Assembly: GCA_910580075.1 (NCBI GenBank)
Contig: CAJTVR010000055.1
Location: forward strand, 1 to 29,344
Direction: 5' to 3'
Length of the DNA stretch: 29,344 bases
Source of the DNA: an uncultured Eubacterium sp.
GTDB lineage: Bacteria; Bacillota; Clostridia; Lachnospirales; Lachnospiraceae
The position numbers were made by a program, and so were the translations under genes. The notes under the pieces are model-generated. The model was not told the origin of the DNA. It ran no database searches and saw only the letters and a list, made by a program, of their open reading frames with translations. Below, piece by piece: positions 1 to 7,286 of this stretch (position 1 is its first letter; each line of letters begins with the position of its first letter).

Positions 1-452
1 TAACTTCTTTTCTGACTCTTTCGGTTTAACCATTTAAACAGCAGTTTCTTTGTAATACTCTGGTATGTTTTCACTTCCCTTGTATTGTCTGTTACTCCAT
101 AGTACTGATAATGGCCTCTTAGCTTCGCATTGACTGTCTTAAAGATACACTCCAACGGCAAAGCCCTGTGGTTCATTATCCATTCTTTCATCGCCTTTAT
201 TTTACTGCGTAACTTCTTCTTGCCCGTTTTCACTCTACAGCGGAAAAACCGTTTCTTTCCGTCCATCCCACAATAAAACGTGAAGCCAGGAAAGTCAAAG
301 GTTTCTGGTTTCTCCGCTCCCCGTCTTTCTCTGTTCTGTCTGGCAAATCTCCCAAACTCCAGTATCTTCATCTTTTTTTCCGCAAGTTCCAGCCTATACC
401 TAGCTAAGCGTTCCTCTAATCTTTCCCGGAATACTTCCGCTTCATATTCATA
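1..452 (-). pseudogene. Group II intron reverse transcriptase/maturase, C-terminal fragment
   Basis: Reading the minus strand from 452 to the window edge gives an open frame with the hallmarks of the end of a bacterial group II intron RT: a block ending LEFGRFA, then FDFPGFTFYCG (normally FLGF), then the maturase/X-domain stretch KLRSKIKAMKEWI, the motif GHYQYYGVTDN, and a C-terminal LLFKWLNRKSQK. Intact proteins of this family are about 420-600 aa and carry the YADD polymerase motif upstream. Here an in-frame TAA sits directly before the fragment (about 453-455), so the whole polymerase core is missing. The fragment runs off the left edge. It cannot be an active intron protein; it marks a deleted or interrupted retroelement next to the toxin-antitoxin pair. 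Confidence 0.85.
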
Positions 453-467
453 TTATAAAATTTTTCG

Positions 468-1079
468 TTACAACAACTTTAATAACTGTATCAGCTCATG
501 CGGCTCCCCTTTAGAAGAATCTGTCAGTCTTGTATCGAACCGCTGAAAACCATTCGCACGATAGAAAGACAAAATCCTTTCCTCGTCCGCTGCCTCCAAA
601 AAAATAACCATGCCTCCCGCTAAATACTGCAACTGCTGTATCTGCCGTATCGCAGGCCCTAATAATTCTTTGCCTGAAATGCGTTCGTTTGCGCCGTTGT
701 TATAATTTTTTCCAAACTGAGCAATTAGATATGCCGCAAGATTATAGGTCTGATCTTGTTCATTCAATGTGCTTACTCTTGACAGTTTTCTTTTTATGGT
801 ATTACTGAATGGCTCCGCATTTACGGTAATCGGCTTGATCGTGAGCGCAAAATATCCAACCAGCTCCGCATCTTCCGTTGAAAATACCAGATATGTAACC
901 AACTGCTGTTTTTTTGCGAACTCAATGGATTGTTTCTTTATGAATCTTTCAACATCCGGGTTTATCTTACATGAAAACTCGGAAAGAACCTGAAGCAGCG
1001 TGTCCTCTCCGAGTCCATGACTTCCATCGCCCAAATACTCACGAATGTTGAAAACTGTATATTTACTTGTTTCCTGCAT
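468..1079 (-). CDS. GNAT-family acetyltransferase, probable toxin of a toxin-antitoxin pair
   Basis: A 203-aa protein whose second half has GNAT features: the acetyl-CoA-binding region around IAQFGKN followed by ISGKELL, then GGMVIFLEA and the closing helix/turn FYRANGFQRF (usual YxxxGF motif). GNAT toxins such as TacT/AtaT acetylate charged tRNA; that role here is inferred from the operon. The ATG at 1079 lies inside the end of the upstream small gene (17-nt overlap), giving tight translational coupling typical of type II systems, and an AAGGAAG ribosome site sits seven bases before it. It is longer than classical TacT (about 160-170 aa) because of an N-terminal extension of about 50 aa. The next gene leftward is intron debris, so the pair is a stand-alone module. 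It could instead be a housekeeping acetyltransferase, but the tiny overlapping partner argues against this. Confidence 0.75.
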   Translation of the reverse strand: MQETSKYTVFNIREYLGDGSHGLGEDTLLQVLSEFSCKINPDVERFIKKQSIEFAKKQQLVTYLVFSTEDAELVGYFALTIKPITVNAEPFSNTIKRKLSRVSTLNEQDQTYNLAAYLIAQFGKNYNNGANERISGKELLGPAIRQIQQLQYLAGGMVIFLEAADEERILSFYRANGFQRFDTRLTDSSKGEPHELIQLLKLL

Positions 1080-1257
1080 TCGCTTTCTTCCTTTTCTCCA
1101 TAAATTTCGCTATATCTTTTGGGTCAGTTAAAAAAGTAGCGCTGACATTGATAGGAGGCGTAGGATTATTTGCAGATGCTTCGATTGCATCAGCAAACAT
1201 CTTTACCTGCTTCTGGCCTGATATAACAAAATTCTTCGTGATACTTGAAGTAGCCAT
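1063..1257 (-). CDS. Small antitoxin-like protein paired with the GNAT protein
   Basis: A 64-aa protein starting MATSSITKNFVISG and ending in a lysine-rich helix (EKRKKANAGNK). I chose the ATG at 1257 because GGAGGTG lies seven bases upstream; the more distal start at 1299 lacks such a site and precedes it. The middle (QKQVKMFADAIEASANN) predicts one helix and the rest looks flexible, as expected of an antitoxin that folds on its toxin. I do not see a clear ribbon-helix-helix of the DUF1778 type that normally partners GNAT toxins, so the DNA-binding fold is unassigned. It overlaps the toxin start by 17 nt and has its own promoter. The antitoxin role is inferred from size, order and overlap. 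Confidence 0.65.
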   Translation of the reverse strand: MATSSITKNFVISGQKQVKMFADAIEASANNPTPPINVSATFLTDPKDIAKFMEKRKKANAGNK

Positions 1258-1315
1258 ATAAAACACCTCCTTTGTTAGTATGCTCATTTTGCAGCACACA
1301 TACTTCCCTGCTTAT

Positions 1316-1344
1316 ATTGTATGGTTTTATCATCGCTTTTGCAA
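1316..1344 (-). promoter_or_regulatory. Sigma-A promoter of the GNAT toxin-antitoxin operon
   Basis: On the minus strand TTGCAA (1344-1339) is followed after exactly 17 bases by TACAAT (1321-1316). It stands about 60 nt before the antitoxin start, facing it. Confidence 0.7.
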
Positions 1345-1529
1345 CAAAAATTTTATGGATTTTTGGGCTTACATCATTACCTCCTAGTATAACAAAGATA
1401 TAGCCACAAGAGCTATAAAGTTAATAAGTTACAAAGTCATATCTGATAAATAACTAAAGGAGCTTCCTGTATAATTCAAGTATAGGGAATTCCAAGAAAG
1501 AAGGTTGAGAAAAAAATACCTCAGAGTAA

Positions 1530-1952
1530 AATAAGATTACTGACTTCGGCGAGACCCATTATGCCAGGGCATTTGACTGGCGTAATTATGAGTATACAAA
1601 GAAACCGCTGGAGTTCAGCAACACAGAGGCCGGATTCCAGACATTGAAAGCATGGGTGGAAGACATAGCAGAAAAGCATGGAAAAACCGCTGTGATCCCC
1701 GGCATGGAGCCGACAGGACATTACTGGTTTGCCCTGGGGAAATTCTTGCAGGACAGCGGGATGAGACCTGTGCATGTGAACCCTCATCACGTGAAAAAAT
1801 CAAAAGAACTGGATGACAATAATCCCAACAAAAATGACCGCAAAGATCCAAAGACGATCGCTGCACTTGTCAATGAGGGGAGGTTCTCTTACCCTTACAT
1901 ACCGACCGGTATTTATGCAGAGATCAGGAGCTTATCGAACTTGCGTTTCTAA
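1530..1952 (+). pseudogene. IS110-family transposase, N-terminal domain remnant
   Basis: An open frame from 1530 reads FGETHYARAFDWRNYEY, then EPTGHYWFALG, HVNPHHVKKSKELDDN and NKNDRKDPKTIAALV: the conserved N-terminal DEDD-type catalytic domain of IS110/IS1111 transposases. It lacks the true start (an in-frame TAA at 1527-1529) and stops at 1952 just after the sequence IRSLSNLRF, about a third into the usual 400+ aa protein; the C-terminal serine-containing transposase_20 domain is absent. It is therefore an inactive relic. It is the only clear plus-strand coding debris in the first 15 kb. Confidence 0.85.
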
Positions 1953-2029
1953 AGATATTGTCAAGGGGGAATGTAAGATTTGAGAGAAAGGAGTTTTATC
2001 TTGAACCAAGCATTCGTTTATAGCAAAAT

Positions 2030-2061
2030 GAGCACCGCCCGATAGATTTTGGGCGGCGCTC
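2030..2061 (-). terminator. GC-rich hairpin after the hydrolase fragment
   Basis: GAGCACCGCCC and GGGCGGCGCTC pair over 11 positions with one mismatch around a 10-base loop. Read on the minus strand the stem is followed by ATTTTGC, a short T-tract, so it probably terminated the hydrolase gene. Confidence 0.5.
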
Positions 2062-2067
2062 ATCTTA

Positions 2068-2687
2068 TTAGCCGTTCTTCTCTACATCCTGCCAGTTGGT
2101 ATTACTCAGAATTTCGGCATCTTCCCCCAGGAACACTTTTCCAGCCTCTTGGTCGTCTTGGAGGTGGAAAAGCATCCAGGCGATCATGTATCCCTCTGTT
2201 CGTGCCTGCATTTGTTCATGCTCTGCACCAGTGACACGGGCGCGGACTTTCAGCACATCGGCTGTTATGCTGTTATAGATTTCCACTAAGGAGGCCAGAG
2301 GGGCTACACCGCCAAATTCAGCGTTGATGTCTGCCACACCCAAGTCATCAGAAGTGCCGGTTGCTGCCGTCATGAAATAAGGAACGTTGATTTTGGTTAT
2401 CTCATAGCCCCAGCCCATGTTTTGTGCCAGAAAGGGGTAGGCCGCGCTGCCAGTAAAGATGGCTTTGTAGAGATAGCTGTTCTCATACTTGGTGGCCGCA
2501 CCCAGCGCCCCAGCACCTCCTTGGGAGTAGCCAATAATGCCAACATTGTCCCGGTCAATCTGACCAGCAATCTCACTCTCATTCAGCACAAAGTCTAAGG
2601 CGATGGAAGTTGTCTCGCCAGTGCCAGCCTGGGGATCATCCGTCCCCACAACTACGAACCCCCAAGAGGCCAGCCGCTGGAAGTAAA
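2068..2687 (-). pseudogene. Alpha/beta hydrolase, N-terminally truncated
   Basis: The frame reads YFQRLASWGFVVVGTDDP, then the nucleophile elbow GYSQGGAGALGAA (serine in G-x-S-x-G), then YFMTAATGTSDD with an Asp, and later GAEHEQM with a candidate catalytic His: a chlorophyllase/dienelactone-hydrolase-like alpha/beta hydrolase. An in-frame TAA (about 2688-2690) directly precedes the first conserved strand, and there is no ribosome site, so perhaps the first 80-120 residues are gone. A GTG at 2649 could be mistaken for a start but lies inside the conserved core. The remaining piece holds the catalytic residues but lacks the first strands, so it should not fold. Substrate unknown. Confidence 0.75.
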
Positions 2688-2804
2688 GTTAATAAATCTG
2701 TTTTTTATTAATATACGGCTTGAAGCAGCTTGATTCTGTTGCGAACAGAAGGGCAGTCTGCTGAAATTAACGAATCTGACTGTCAATGAACTGCACAAAA
2801 TGCA

Positions 2805-2854
2805 CAAAAATAGGAGCCTGCATGAAAAGCTATTTCATGCAGACCCCTATTTTT
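2805..2854 (-). terminator. Strong intrinsic terminator of the LacI-type gene
   Basis: AAAAATAGG and CTGCATGAAA on the left pair with TTTCATGCAG and CCTATTTTT on the right, with a 3-base internal bulge and a loop of five. The A-run/T-run ends make it usable in both directions; on the minus strand it follows the regulator's stop by about 20 nt. Confidence 0.85.
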
Positions 2855-2874
2855 CTTTCGAATCTACGTTCCGC

Positions 2875-3900
2875 TCATTTTGATTCCGCCCGGTCTTTTA
2901 CCGTTTGTTTTTCAACTATTTTTCCCGTCACGATCTGAATGCCTTCTGCATATTTCTGATGCCGGATTTTTTTTATCATCGATTTTACACATATCTGTGC
3001 CATCCGTTCCATATCGACACTATACGATGTAATCCTGTCCGTGCCCATTCCCAGGTCAAGCGGGAGAAAATCATCAAAGCCTACCACAGACACATCCTCA
3101 GGTACGGAATATCCCATCTTCTCCAAATCCTGAATAACAACGTGCGCGGCGTAGTCACAATTGCATACATAAGCATCCAGCCCGCCGCTTTCATATAAAA
3201 TCTGCCTGCCAATTTTCCCATACTGGCTACGGTCCGGTATTTCCCATCTGCTTTCAAATTCTATCCGGTGGTTTCTCAGTGCTTTGCGGTATCCCCAAAA
3301 CCGGTCTGCGATACTGTCCGTAGCATCAATGTTTCCAACAAATCCAATCTTTGTGTGCCCTCGCCTGATCAGGTAATCCGTCAGCATAAACGTCCCGTAA
3401 TATCCGTCTGAAACAACTGTATCAACTGCAACGGAAGGTATGTATGTGTCAAGAAAAAACACTGGCAGTTCTGACCTGCCCACGATTTTACAAATGTAAT
3501 CCTCATCCATCTGCCCCATGAAAATCAGCCCGTCAACTTTCCCGTCACGCAGCACTTTGGGAATCGTTCCATCCATTTCATCCTCTTTGGAGAGCAGTTC
3601 CAGAATGCCGTAATACTGATTCTCATACAATGCCCTGACTACTTTCTCATATAACTGCCCATAAAATGAAATAGAATATCCATAATAATTTTCAGGAATG
3701 ATCACCCCGATATTCCCTGTTTCTGTAACCGATGATTTTCCTGATACACTGGATATATATCCCATGCGTTCTGCTGCCTGCCTGATCCTGATCCTCAGTT
3801 CGTCACTGACTCCCGGTTTTCCTGTCAGTGCCTTGGATACTGCAACCGTGCTCACTCCTATTTTCGCAGCAATATCTGCCAGTGTCACATCCTTAGCCAT
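2875..3900 (-). CDS. LacI/GalR-family transcriptional regulator
   Basis: A 341-aa regulator. The first 60 residues are a LacI helix-turn-helix plus hinge: VTLADIAAKIGVSTVAVSKAL, then KPGVSDELR and AERMGYI. The rest is the periplasmic-binding-protein-like sugar domain, with NIGVIIPENYYG, DGLIFMG, a DTVVSDGYYGTFML segment, RGHTKIGFVGN and DVSVVGFDDF. The start at 3900 follows a GGGGGAG site and aligns with family starts; the upstream in-frame ATG at 3924 does not. It is a single-gene unit between its own promoter and terminator. No sugar gene is adjacent: the neighbouring hydrolase is broken and upstream lies a sensor peptidase. The ligand cannot be named; autoregulation is likely because dyads overlap its promoter. 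Confidence 0.93.
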   Translation of the reverse strand: MAKDVTLADIAAKIGVSTVAVSKALTGKPGVSDELRIRIRQAAERMGYISSVSGKSSVTETGNIGVIIPENYYGYSISFYGQLYEKVVRALYENQYYGILELLSKEDEMDGTIPKVLRDGKVDGLIFMGQMDEDYICKIVGRSELPVFFLDTYIPSVAVDTVVSDGYYGTFMLTDYLIRRGHTKIGFVGNIDATDSIADRFWGYRKALRNHRIEFESRWEIPDRSQYGKIGRQILYESGGLDAYVCNCDYAAHVVIQDLEKMGYSVPEDVSVVGFDDFLPLDLGMGTDRITSYSVDMERMAQICVKSMIKKIRHQKYAEGIQIVTGKIVEKQTVKDRAESK

Positions 3901-3958
3901 ATGCTCCCCCATTGCTGTAAACAAAAATATGTTTAATTAATCTTTTTTAATTAAAATT

Positions 3959-3987
3959 AATATACTTCAATTTTATACTTTTGTCAA
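3959..3987 (-). promoter_or_regulatory. Promoter of the LacI-type gene with an AT-rich dyad downstream
   Basis: TTGACA (3987-3982), 17-base spacer, TATATT (3964-3959) on the minus strand. The transcribed start region (about 3931-3958) holds inverted TTAATTAA-like repeats around a T-run, a plausible autoregulatory operator; operator identity is inference. Confidence 0.75.
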
Positions 3988-4021
3988 GCAGCCGGCTAAA
4001 GTTCATCCTGTATCTGCTTTC

Positions 4022-5920
4022 TTACCGCTTCGCATCCGTCCGCGGTATCCAGATCCCATTTTCACCGTCAGGCTGTACCATTTCCACCTCTGCCAGGCTG
4101 TGGTCTTTTTCAAATGTAACTGTAACAATCATATGCCCGCCCCTTTCTGTACAGTCTGTGTCTGCCTGAGAGGCCAGGTTCAGCAGATAGACTGCCGCTG
4201 TGTCCGGTTTCGATAATGTACGGTAAATATCCGTACTGCTGAGCAGTGCATTTTGATTCAGTGCCTCATAAGTACCATTACTGATATAATCCATTCTCGT
4301 ATTTTTAATCACGCCGTCCGGATAGGCCTTATAAAACTCTTCTGCCGTAGCAATTTCGTCAAAGTATTCCATAGACATGCCGTCTATAAGAAAGCCATCT
4401 GTCCGCCCGCTGTAAGTAATCGTCTGCTGCCACACCGTAACATGCGGATCTGAAGTCCATGCATAATATAAAATCACAGCAGTCCGGCTGTCCGCAGACA
4501 CAATCCGGTAATTTGGCTCTTCTCCCATCACACCGCTCTCCCAGGGCCAGGGACTCGACCATCCAAAAGACCGTCCGTCCATGAGCTTTACTCTCATTTC
4601 CTCTGTCAGCATTTTTTCTGCTTCTGTTCCATCTCTGCTGCAGAAAACCTCAGCCCATTTTAAAACATTTTTCATTATATCCGAAAGCTCCTCCCGGTCA
4701 GCCATCGTATGACTGTCTGTCTGGGTTTTTGTCGTAGTTCTGTCAGCTGTACGGGCATTACCATTCCCTGTGTGGTTTTTACTGTTCTGTGCATGAGTTT
4801 TGGATGATGCCGCGCTCCCTGCCGGAGCCTCACCGCCTGTATATGCTTCAGATGATGTCCTGCTTCCTGTGCGGGCTTCACTGTTTTCTGCTCCAGGCTC
4901 TGCATTTTGAACAGCTCCGCTTCCAGGCCTTGTAGCAAAGCACACTATAATAAGCAGAGAGATCACAGAAGCAGCAAATAACGTTCCAAAAGATGCTTTT
5001 TTAAATTTTAATATATTTTTCACCCGTTTTTTCACTCCAATTTCTCCAAATGCGACAGGACATGCCGCAATGACCTGATTCTTCTTCACAGAGCACGCAA
5101 GCAGCGCCCTCGAATACTCTTTTTTACAGCCGCTGCCAAGCTCACTGATTACTTTTTCGTCACACGCCATCTCTAAATCCCGGCAAAACAGGATATATGC
5201 AGCCCGTACGAGCGGATGAAACCAGTAGCAGACTGCCAGCAGGTATCCGGCCGGTTTCGTCCAGTTGTCTCTGCGGCTTTTATGTGCGGTTTCATGCTTT
5301 AAAACATAAAACAGCTCCTGTCCGCTCACAGAAAACGGCACATAGATTTTCGGAGAAAGCATGCCGAATAAAAACGGGGTCTGAATGCCGCCACACTGGT
5401 AAAACACAGTTCCCTCAAATTCAGCAGGTACAGCCTGTGCTGTTCTTCTTTTCATGAAATGCCAGCTGCTGGCCATATATGCAGAGAAACAGATGATTCC
5501 GGCCAGCCATATGTATGCAGCCGCATTTATGACTCGCGGCCAGGCTCCCGCCAAAAATGCTGCAGATGTTTTACTGCCTGCAGATTCTTTATTATTTAAC
5601 TCATGATGAAAGCCCTTTTCATTTGTTAAATTTTCACTCAATTCTCCGTGTCCGGTATCTGAATCCGCAGCATCTGCCAGGGTTTTCCCGCCTGTCAGAA
5701 CGTCTTTCGTATTCTGTATGCCAATCTGCCCTTTCGGCAGCAGGCTGAACTCCGATTCAAGATGAAACGGACAAAGCAGGCGTACACCAACTGCCAGCCA
5801 CAGAATACATATAATTTTTTTAGGTGTTTTTTTCATCAGAAAACGTGCACAGATAACTGCACAGATCAGGCAGCCTGCTTCTATACCTCTGTTAAAAACT
5901 GATAAAAATAATTCTGTCAT
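4022..5920 (-). CDS. M56-family (BlaR1/MecR1-like) membrane metallopeptidase, orphan sensor
   Basis: A 632-aa integral membrane protein. Hydrophobic segments occur near residues 10-28, 35-52, 130-150 and 305-330. The cytoplasmic zinc-protease motif HETAH is at 209-213, with the third ligand region CRDLEMACDEKV about 40 residues later, as in BlaR1/MecR1. After the last membrane segment comes a Ser/Thr/Ala-rich, low-complexity outer linker (about 335-395) and a C-terminal domain (about 400-632) that is not a penicillin-binding domain: no SxxK/SxN/KTG set is seen. In the known systems the sensor cleaves or inactivates a BlaI/MecI repressor encoded next to it. No blaI-like gene is present within this window, so partner and stimulus are unknown. 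Its promoter carries a perfect dyad (see 5966-5986). Confidence 0.88.
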   Translation of the reverse strand: MTELFLSVFNRGIEAGCLICAVICARFLMKKTPKKIICILWLAVGVRLLCPFHLESEFSLLPKGQIGIQNTKDVLTGGKTLADAADSDTGHGELSENLTNEKGFHHELNNKESAGSKTSAAFLAGAWPRVINAAAYIWLAGIICFSAYMASSWHFMKRRTAQAVPAEFEGTVFYQCGGIQTPFLFGMLSPKIYVPFSVSGQELFYVLKHETAHKSRRDNWTKPAGYLLAVCYWFHPLVRAAYILFCRDLEMACDEKVISELGSGCKKEYSRALLACSVKKNQVIAACPVAFGEIGVKKRVKNILKFKKASFGTLFAASVISLLIIVCFATRPGSGAVQNAEPGAENSEARTGSRTSSEAYTGGEAPAGSAASSKTHAQNSKNHTGNGNARTADRTTTKTQTDSHTMADREELSDIMKNVLKWAEVFCSRDGTEAEKMLTEEMRVKLMDGRSFGWSSPWPWESGVMGEEPNYRIVSADSRTAVILYYAWTSDPHVTVWQQTITYSGRTDGFLIDGMSMEYFDEIATAEEFYKAYPDGVIKNTRMDYISNGTYEALNQNALLSSTDIYRTLSKPDTAAVYLLNLASQADTDCTERGGHMIVTVTFEKDHSLAEVEMVQPDGENGIWIPRTDAKR

Positions 5921-5965
5921 TCTACAGTCCTTCCTTTTTCTATATTCAGCAAATGGTCTAATATA

Positions 5966-5986
5966 TTAAACTTACTGTCAGTTTAA
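5966..5986. promoter_or_regulatory. 21-bp perfect-arm dyad over the M56 promoter, with a second partial copy
   Basis: TTAAACT and AGTTTAA are perfect 7-base inverted arms separated by seven bases (TACTGTC on the plus strand). The site covers the -10 box. A related sequence, TTAAAC-CTATTCTGTCAA, follows at about 5991-6008, over the -35 box. This arrangement fits a repressor operator; which repressor binds is unknown. Confidence 0.55.
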
Positions 5987-6008
5987 CCTATTAAACCTAT
6001 TCTGTCAA
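5980..6008 (-). promoter_or_regulatory. Promoter of the M56 sensor gene
   Basis: Minus-strand TTGACA (6008-6003), 17-base spacer, TAAACT (5985-5980), about 60 nt before the start codon. Confidence 0.65.
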
Positions 6009-6057
6009 CCTCTAAATATAAAATTCTTATCCAGACGCAGACGGGATAACCGGAATC

Positions 6058-6125
6058 ACCCGGACGCTGGGAAGAGACACTTTTTCCTTTTTCTGTGACT
6101 CCGGAGAACTGTTAGAAATTCTTAA
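6058..6125 (-). repeat. Dispersed repeat, copy A
   Basis: Contains the invariant core ACAGAAAAAGGAAAAA (minus strand, 6096-6081) followed by CCCAGCGTCCGGGTGA, matching copies near 19,280 and 29,299. The plus-strand flank GAACTGTTAGAAATTCT also resembles the same side of the third copy. The copy sits about 50 bp upstream of the M56 promoter. Only weak pairing is seen with the following CCCGTCTGCGTCTGG, in contrast to the good hairpin of the third copy. Confidence 0.65.
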
Positions 6126-6373
6126 TTTTCTGCTTTATATCCAGGATTTGGGGCACACTGTCTTCCGCCATGCAAAACCCTGAAGCCCCAAAAGGTGTTT
6201 ACAACAGTTCTGCCTGCATTTTTCTCCCGGACAGCCTCAATCATTGTCCGCATATCAGCATCGTTCAAATAAATTGTTCCGTCTTTGGAAGCAGCCATTT
6301 TTTCATTTACAAGCTGTCTGGCCTTATCACTGGCTGTTCCTTCCAATGCTTTGGCCGCTGCTGCTTTTAAGCG
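6122..6373 (-). pseudogene. Fragment of an unrecognised protein
   Basis: An open frame of about 83 codons preceded by an in-frame TAA and with no ribosome site; its first methionine-type codon is a TTG. It contains an Ala/Lys-rich helix (KAAAAKALEG), then MAASKDGTIYLNDADMRTM and IEAVREKNAGRT, after which the sequence (VNTFWGFRVLHGG...) looks like out-of-frame or non-coding DNA. The clean helix-rich centre with abrupt ends suggests a relic of a longer protein cut on both sides. I do not recognise the family. Confidence 0.4.
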
Positions 6374-6383
6374 TTATTGAAGA

Positions 6384-6418
6384 AAGCGCCAAATGATTTA
6401 CTCTGTCATCTGGCGCTT
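6384..6418 (-). terminator. Terminator after the Phd/RelE-type operon
   Basis: AAGCGCCAAATGA pairs with TCATCTGGCGCTT (one mismatch, nine-base loop); on the minus strand it is followed by TCTTCAAT, directly after the toxin stop. Confidence 0.7.
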
Positions 6419-6421
6419 ATC

Positions 6422-6724
6422 TTATAGATTTCTTCCTTGATACTGTATCGTTACCACATAAACCGTTTTGTACGGTTCGTCAATACGGAAAATAGCAATA
6501 TAGTTATCAATCAACAACTGTCTGTAACTCTTTCCGGCATATCTACCCTCGTTTCGCTCTTGATGAGACTGCGGAAAAGTGTCTAAACTTAACACCGCTT
6601 TCTTAATTCTGCCAGCCTGTCCTTTTGCATTTTCAGGAGCCAGTTTCTCATTTGCAATATATTCGTAAATGTTGTCTAATTCGCGTATTGCTCTGGGGTT
6701 AATCATTACCTTATATTTATCCAA
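6422..6724 (-). CDS. RelE/ParE-superfamily toxin
   Basis: A 100-aa protein, (M)DKYKVMINPRAIRELDNIYEYI, then PENAKGQAGRIKKAVLSL and a C-terminal beta-sheet half, SYRQLLIDNYIAIFRID followed by VYVVTIQYQGRNL. This is the canonical RelE/ParE fold layout: two N-terminal helices after strand 1, then three to four strands with the conserved Arg near AGKSYRQL. The TTG at 6724 is the best start: TTGGAG lies nine bases upstream and it overlaps the antitoxin stop by 8 nt; the ATG at 6706 would remove the first strand. ParE members poison gyrase and RelE members cut ribosome-bound mRNA; which applies cannot be told here. It is coupled to the antitoxin and followed by a terminator. Confidence 0.88.
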   Translation of the reverse strand: MDKYKVMINPRAIRELDNIYEYIANEKLAPENAKGQAGRIKKAVLSLDTFPQSHQERNEGRYAGKSYRQLLIDNYIAIFRIDEPYKTVYVVTIQYQGRNL

Positions 6725-6980
6725 AATGCTTTTTCTCCAATTCCGCAAAAACTATCTCTGCATCGACAGCCTCTGCTCCGTTTGCAATTTCCTGTTCGGA
6801 TTCGTAGATAGCTTGGTCAATGCGGTTAATCCTTGCGAATTTATCATACAATTCACTACTCATTACAACCAAGTCGCTATATCCGTTTTTGGTAATAAAA
6901 ATAGGCTCCTGCTCTTTGTGTGCAATATTGGAAATTTCGGTTGTATTACGTAAATCCTTAATAGGCATAATAATAGGCAT
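6717..6980 (-). CDS. Phd/YefM-family antitoxin
   Basis: An 87-aa protein starting MPIIMPIKDLRNTTEISNIA and containing PIFITKNGYSDLVVMSSE, the signature Phd/YefM N-terminal DNA-binding fold, then a charged C-terminal helix (AIYESEQEIANGAEAVDAEI) that would wrap the toxin. The start at 6980 has AAGGAG about nine bases upstream; 7007 is an out-of-context earlier start. It is expected to neutralise the RelE/ParE-like protein and, as a complex, repress the operon through the dyad at 7002-7026. The gene lies immediately next to a truncated IS256 end. Confidence 0.9.
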   Translation of the reverse strand: MPIIMPIKDLRNTTEISNIAHKEQEPIFITKNGYSDLVVMSSELYDKFARINRIDQAIYESEQEIANGAEAVDAEIVFAELEKKHFG

Positions 6981-7001
6981 AATGCTTCGCTCCTTTCTTT
7001 G

Positions 7002-7035
7002 ACACAATTATAGCATAATTATGTGTTGAAAACAA
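7002..7035 (-). promoter_or_regulatory. Promoter and autoregulatory dyad of the Phd/RelE-type operon
   Basis: Minus strand: TTGTTT (7035-7030), 17 bases, TATAAT (7012-7007). The -10 box is embedded in the dyad ACACAATTATA-gca-TAATTATGTGT (7002-7026, plus strand), a natural site for Phd-type repression. The promoter begins only a few bases from the broken edge of the IS256 transposase. Confidence 0.78.
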
Positions 7036-7044
7036 TAGAAACAT

Positions 7045-7209
7045 GTGCAGCTCCTCATCCAGTGCAACTTCCAAAAGCACGGACATCATGTCACGCATGA
7101 CAGCGTTTACTTCTGTTCCGCTTTTGATGCTGATATCGTTATTTTTCAGATATTCACGCATCATTTCTCTCATAGCTGCTTTTTGTGGGCTTTCTATTCT
7201 TTTTGCCAT
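7045..7209 (-). pseudogene. IS256-family transposase, N-terminal 55 residues
   Basis: Starts MAKRIESPQKAAMREMMREY, then GTEVNAVMRDMMSVLLEVAL and DEEL, the conserved beginning of IS256/mutator transposases (normally about 400 aa with DEELGYSKYDY next). After DEEL homology stops and the frame runs into the toxin-antitoxin promoter, so the DDE catalytic core is missing. The ATG at 7209 is the natural start. Confidence 0.85.
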
Positions 7210-7216
7210 AATAAAA

Positions 7217-7256
7217 CCTCCAAACTGAGTAATTTTATTTTACATCAGTTTGGAGG
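7217..7256 (-). terminator. Perfect 12-bp hairpin in the IS256 leader
   Basis: CCTCCAAACTGA and TCAGTTTGGAGG are perfect inverted arms around a 16-base AT-rich loop, between the IS end and the transposase start. IS elements often carry such hairpins to block incoming transcription; in transcripts starting outside it would also hide the ribosome site. Confidence 0.65.
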
Positions 7257-7286
7257 TTTACACAAACTTTGGGATACTCCCGGAAT

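Larger units (their letters stand above)
7045..7281 (-). mobile_element. Truncated IS256-family element (one end)
   Basis: Minus strand starts GGGAGTATCCCAAAGTTTG TGTAAAC, an IS256-type terminal inverted repeat (7281 inwards), then a leader hairpin, then the transposase start. The element breaks at about 7045, where the toxin-antitoxin promoter begins. No second end is present in the window. Confidence 0.75.

Noticed and set aside
1991..2045. Tiny plus-strand ORF with AAAGGAG and a TTG start, just before the hairpin at 2030
   Set aside because: About 14 codons running into the terminator stem; considered as a leader peptide, but nothing downstream on that strand would use it.
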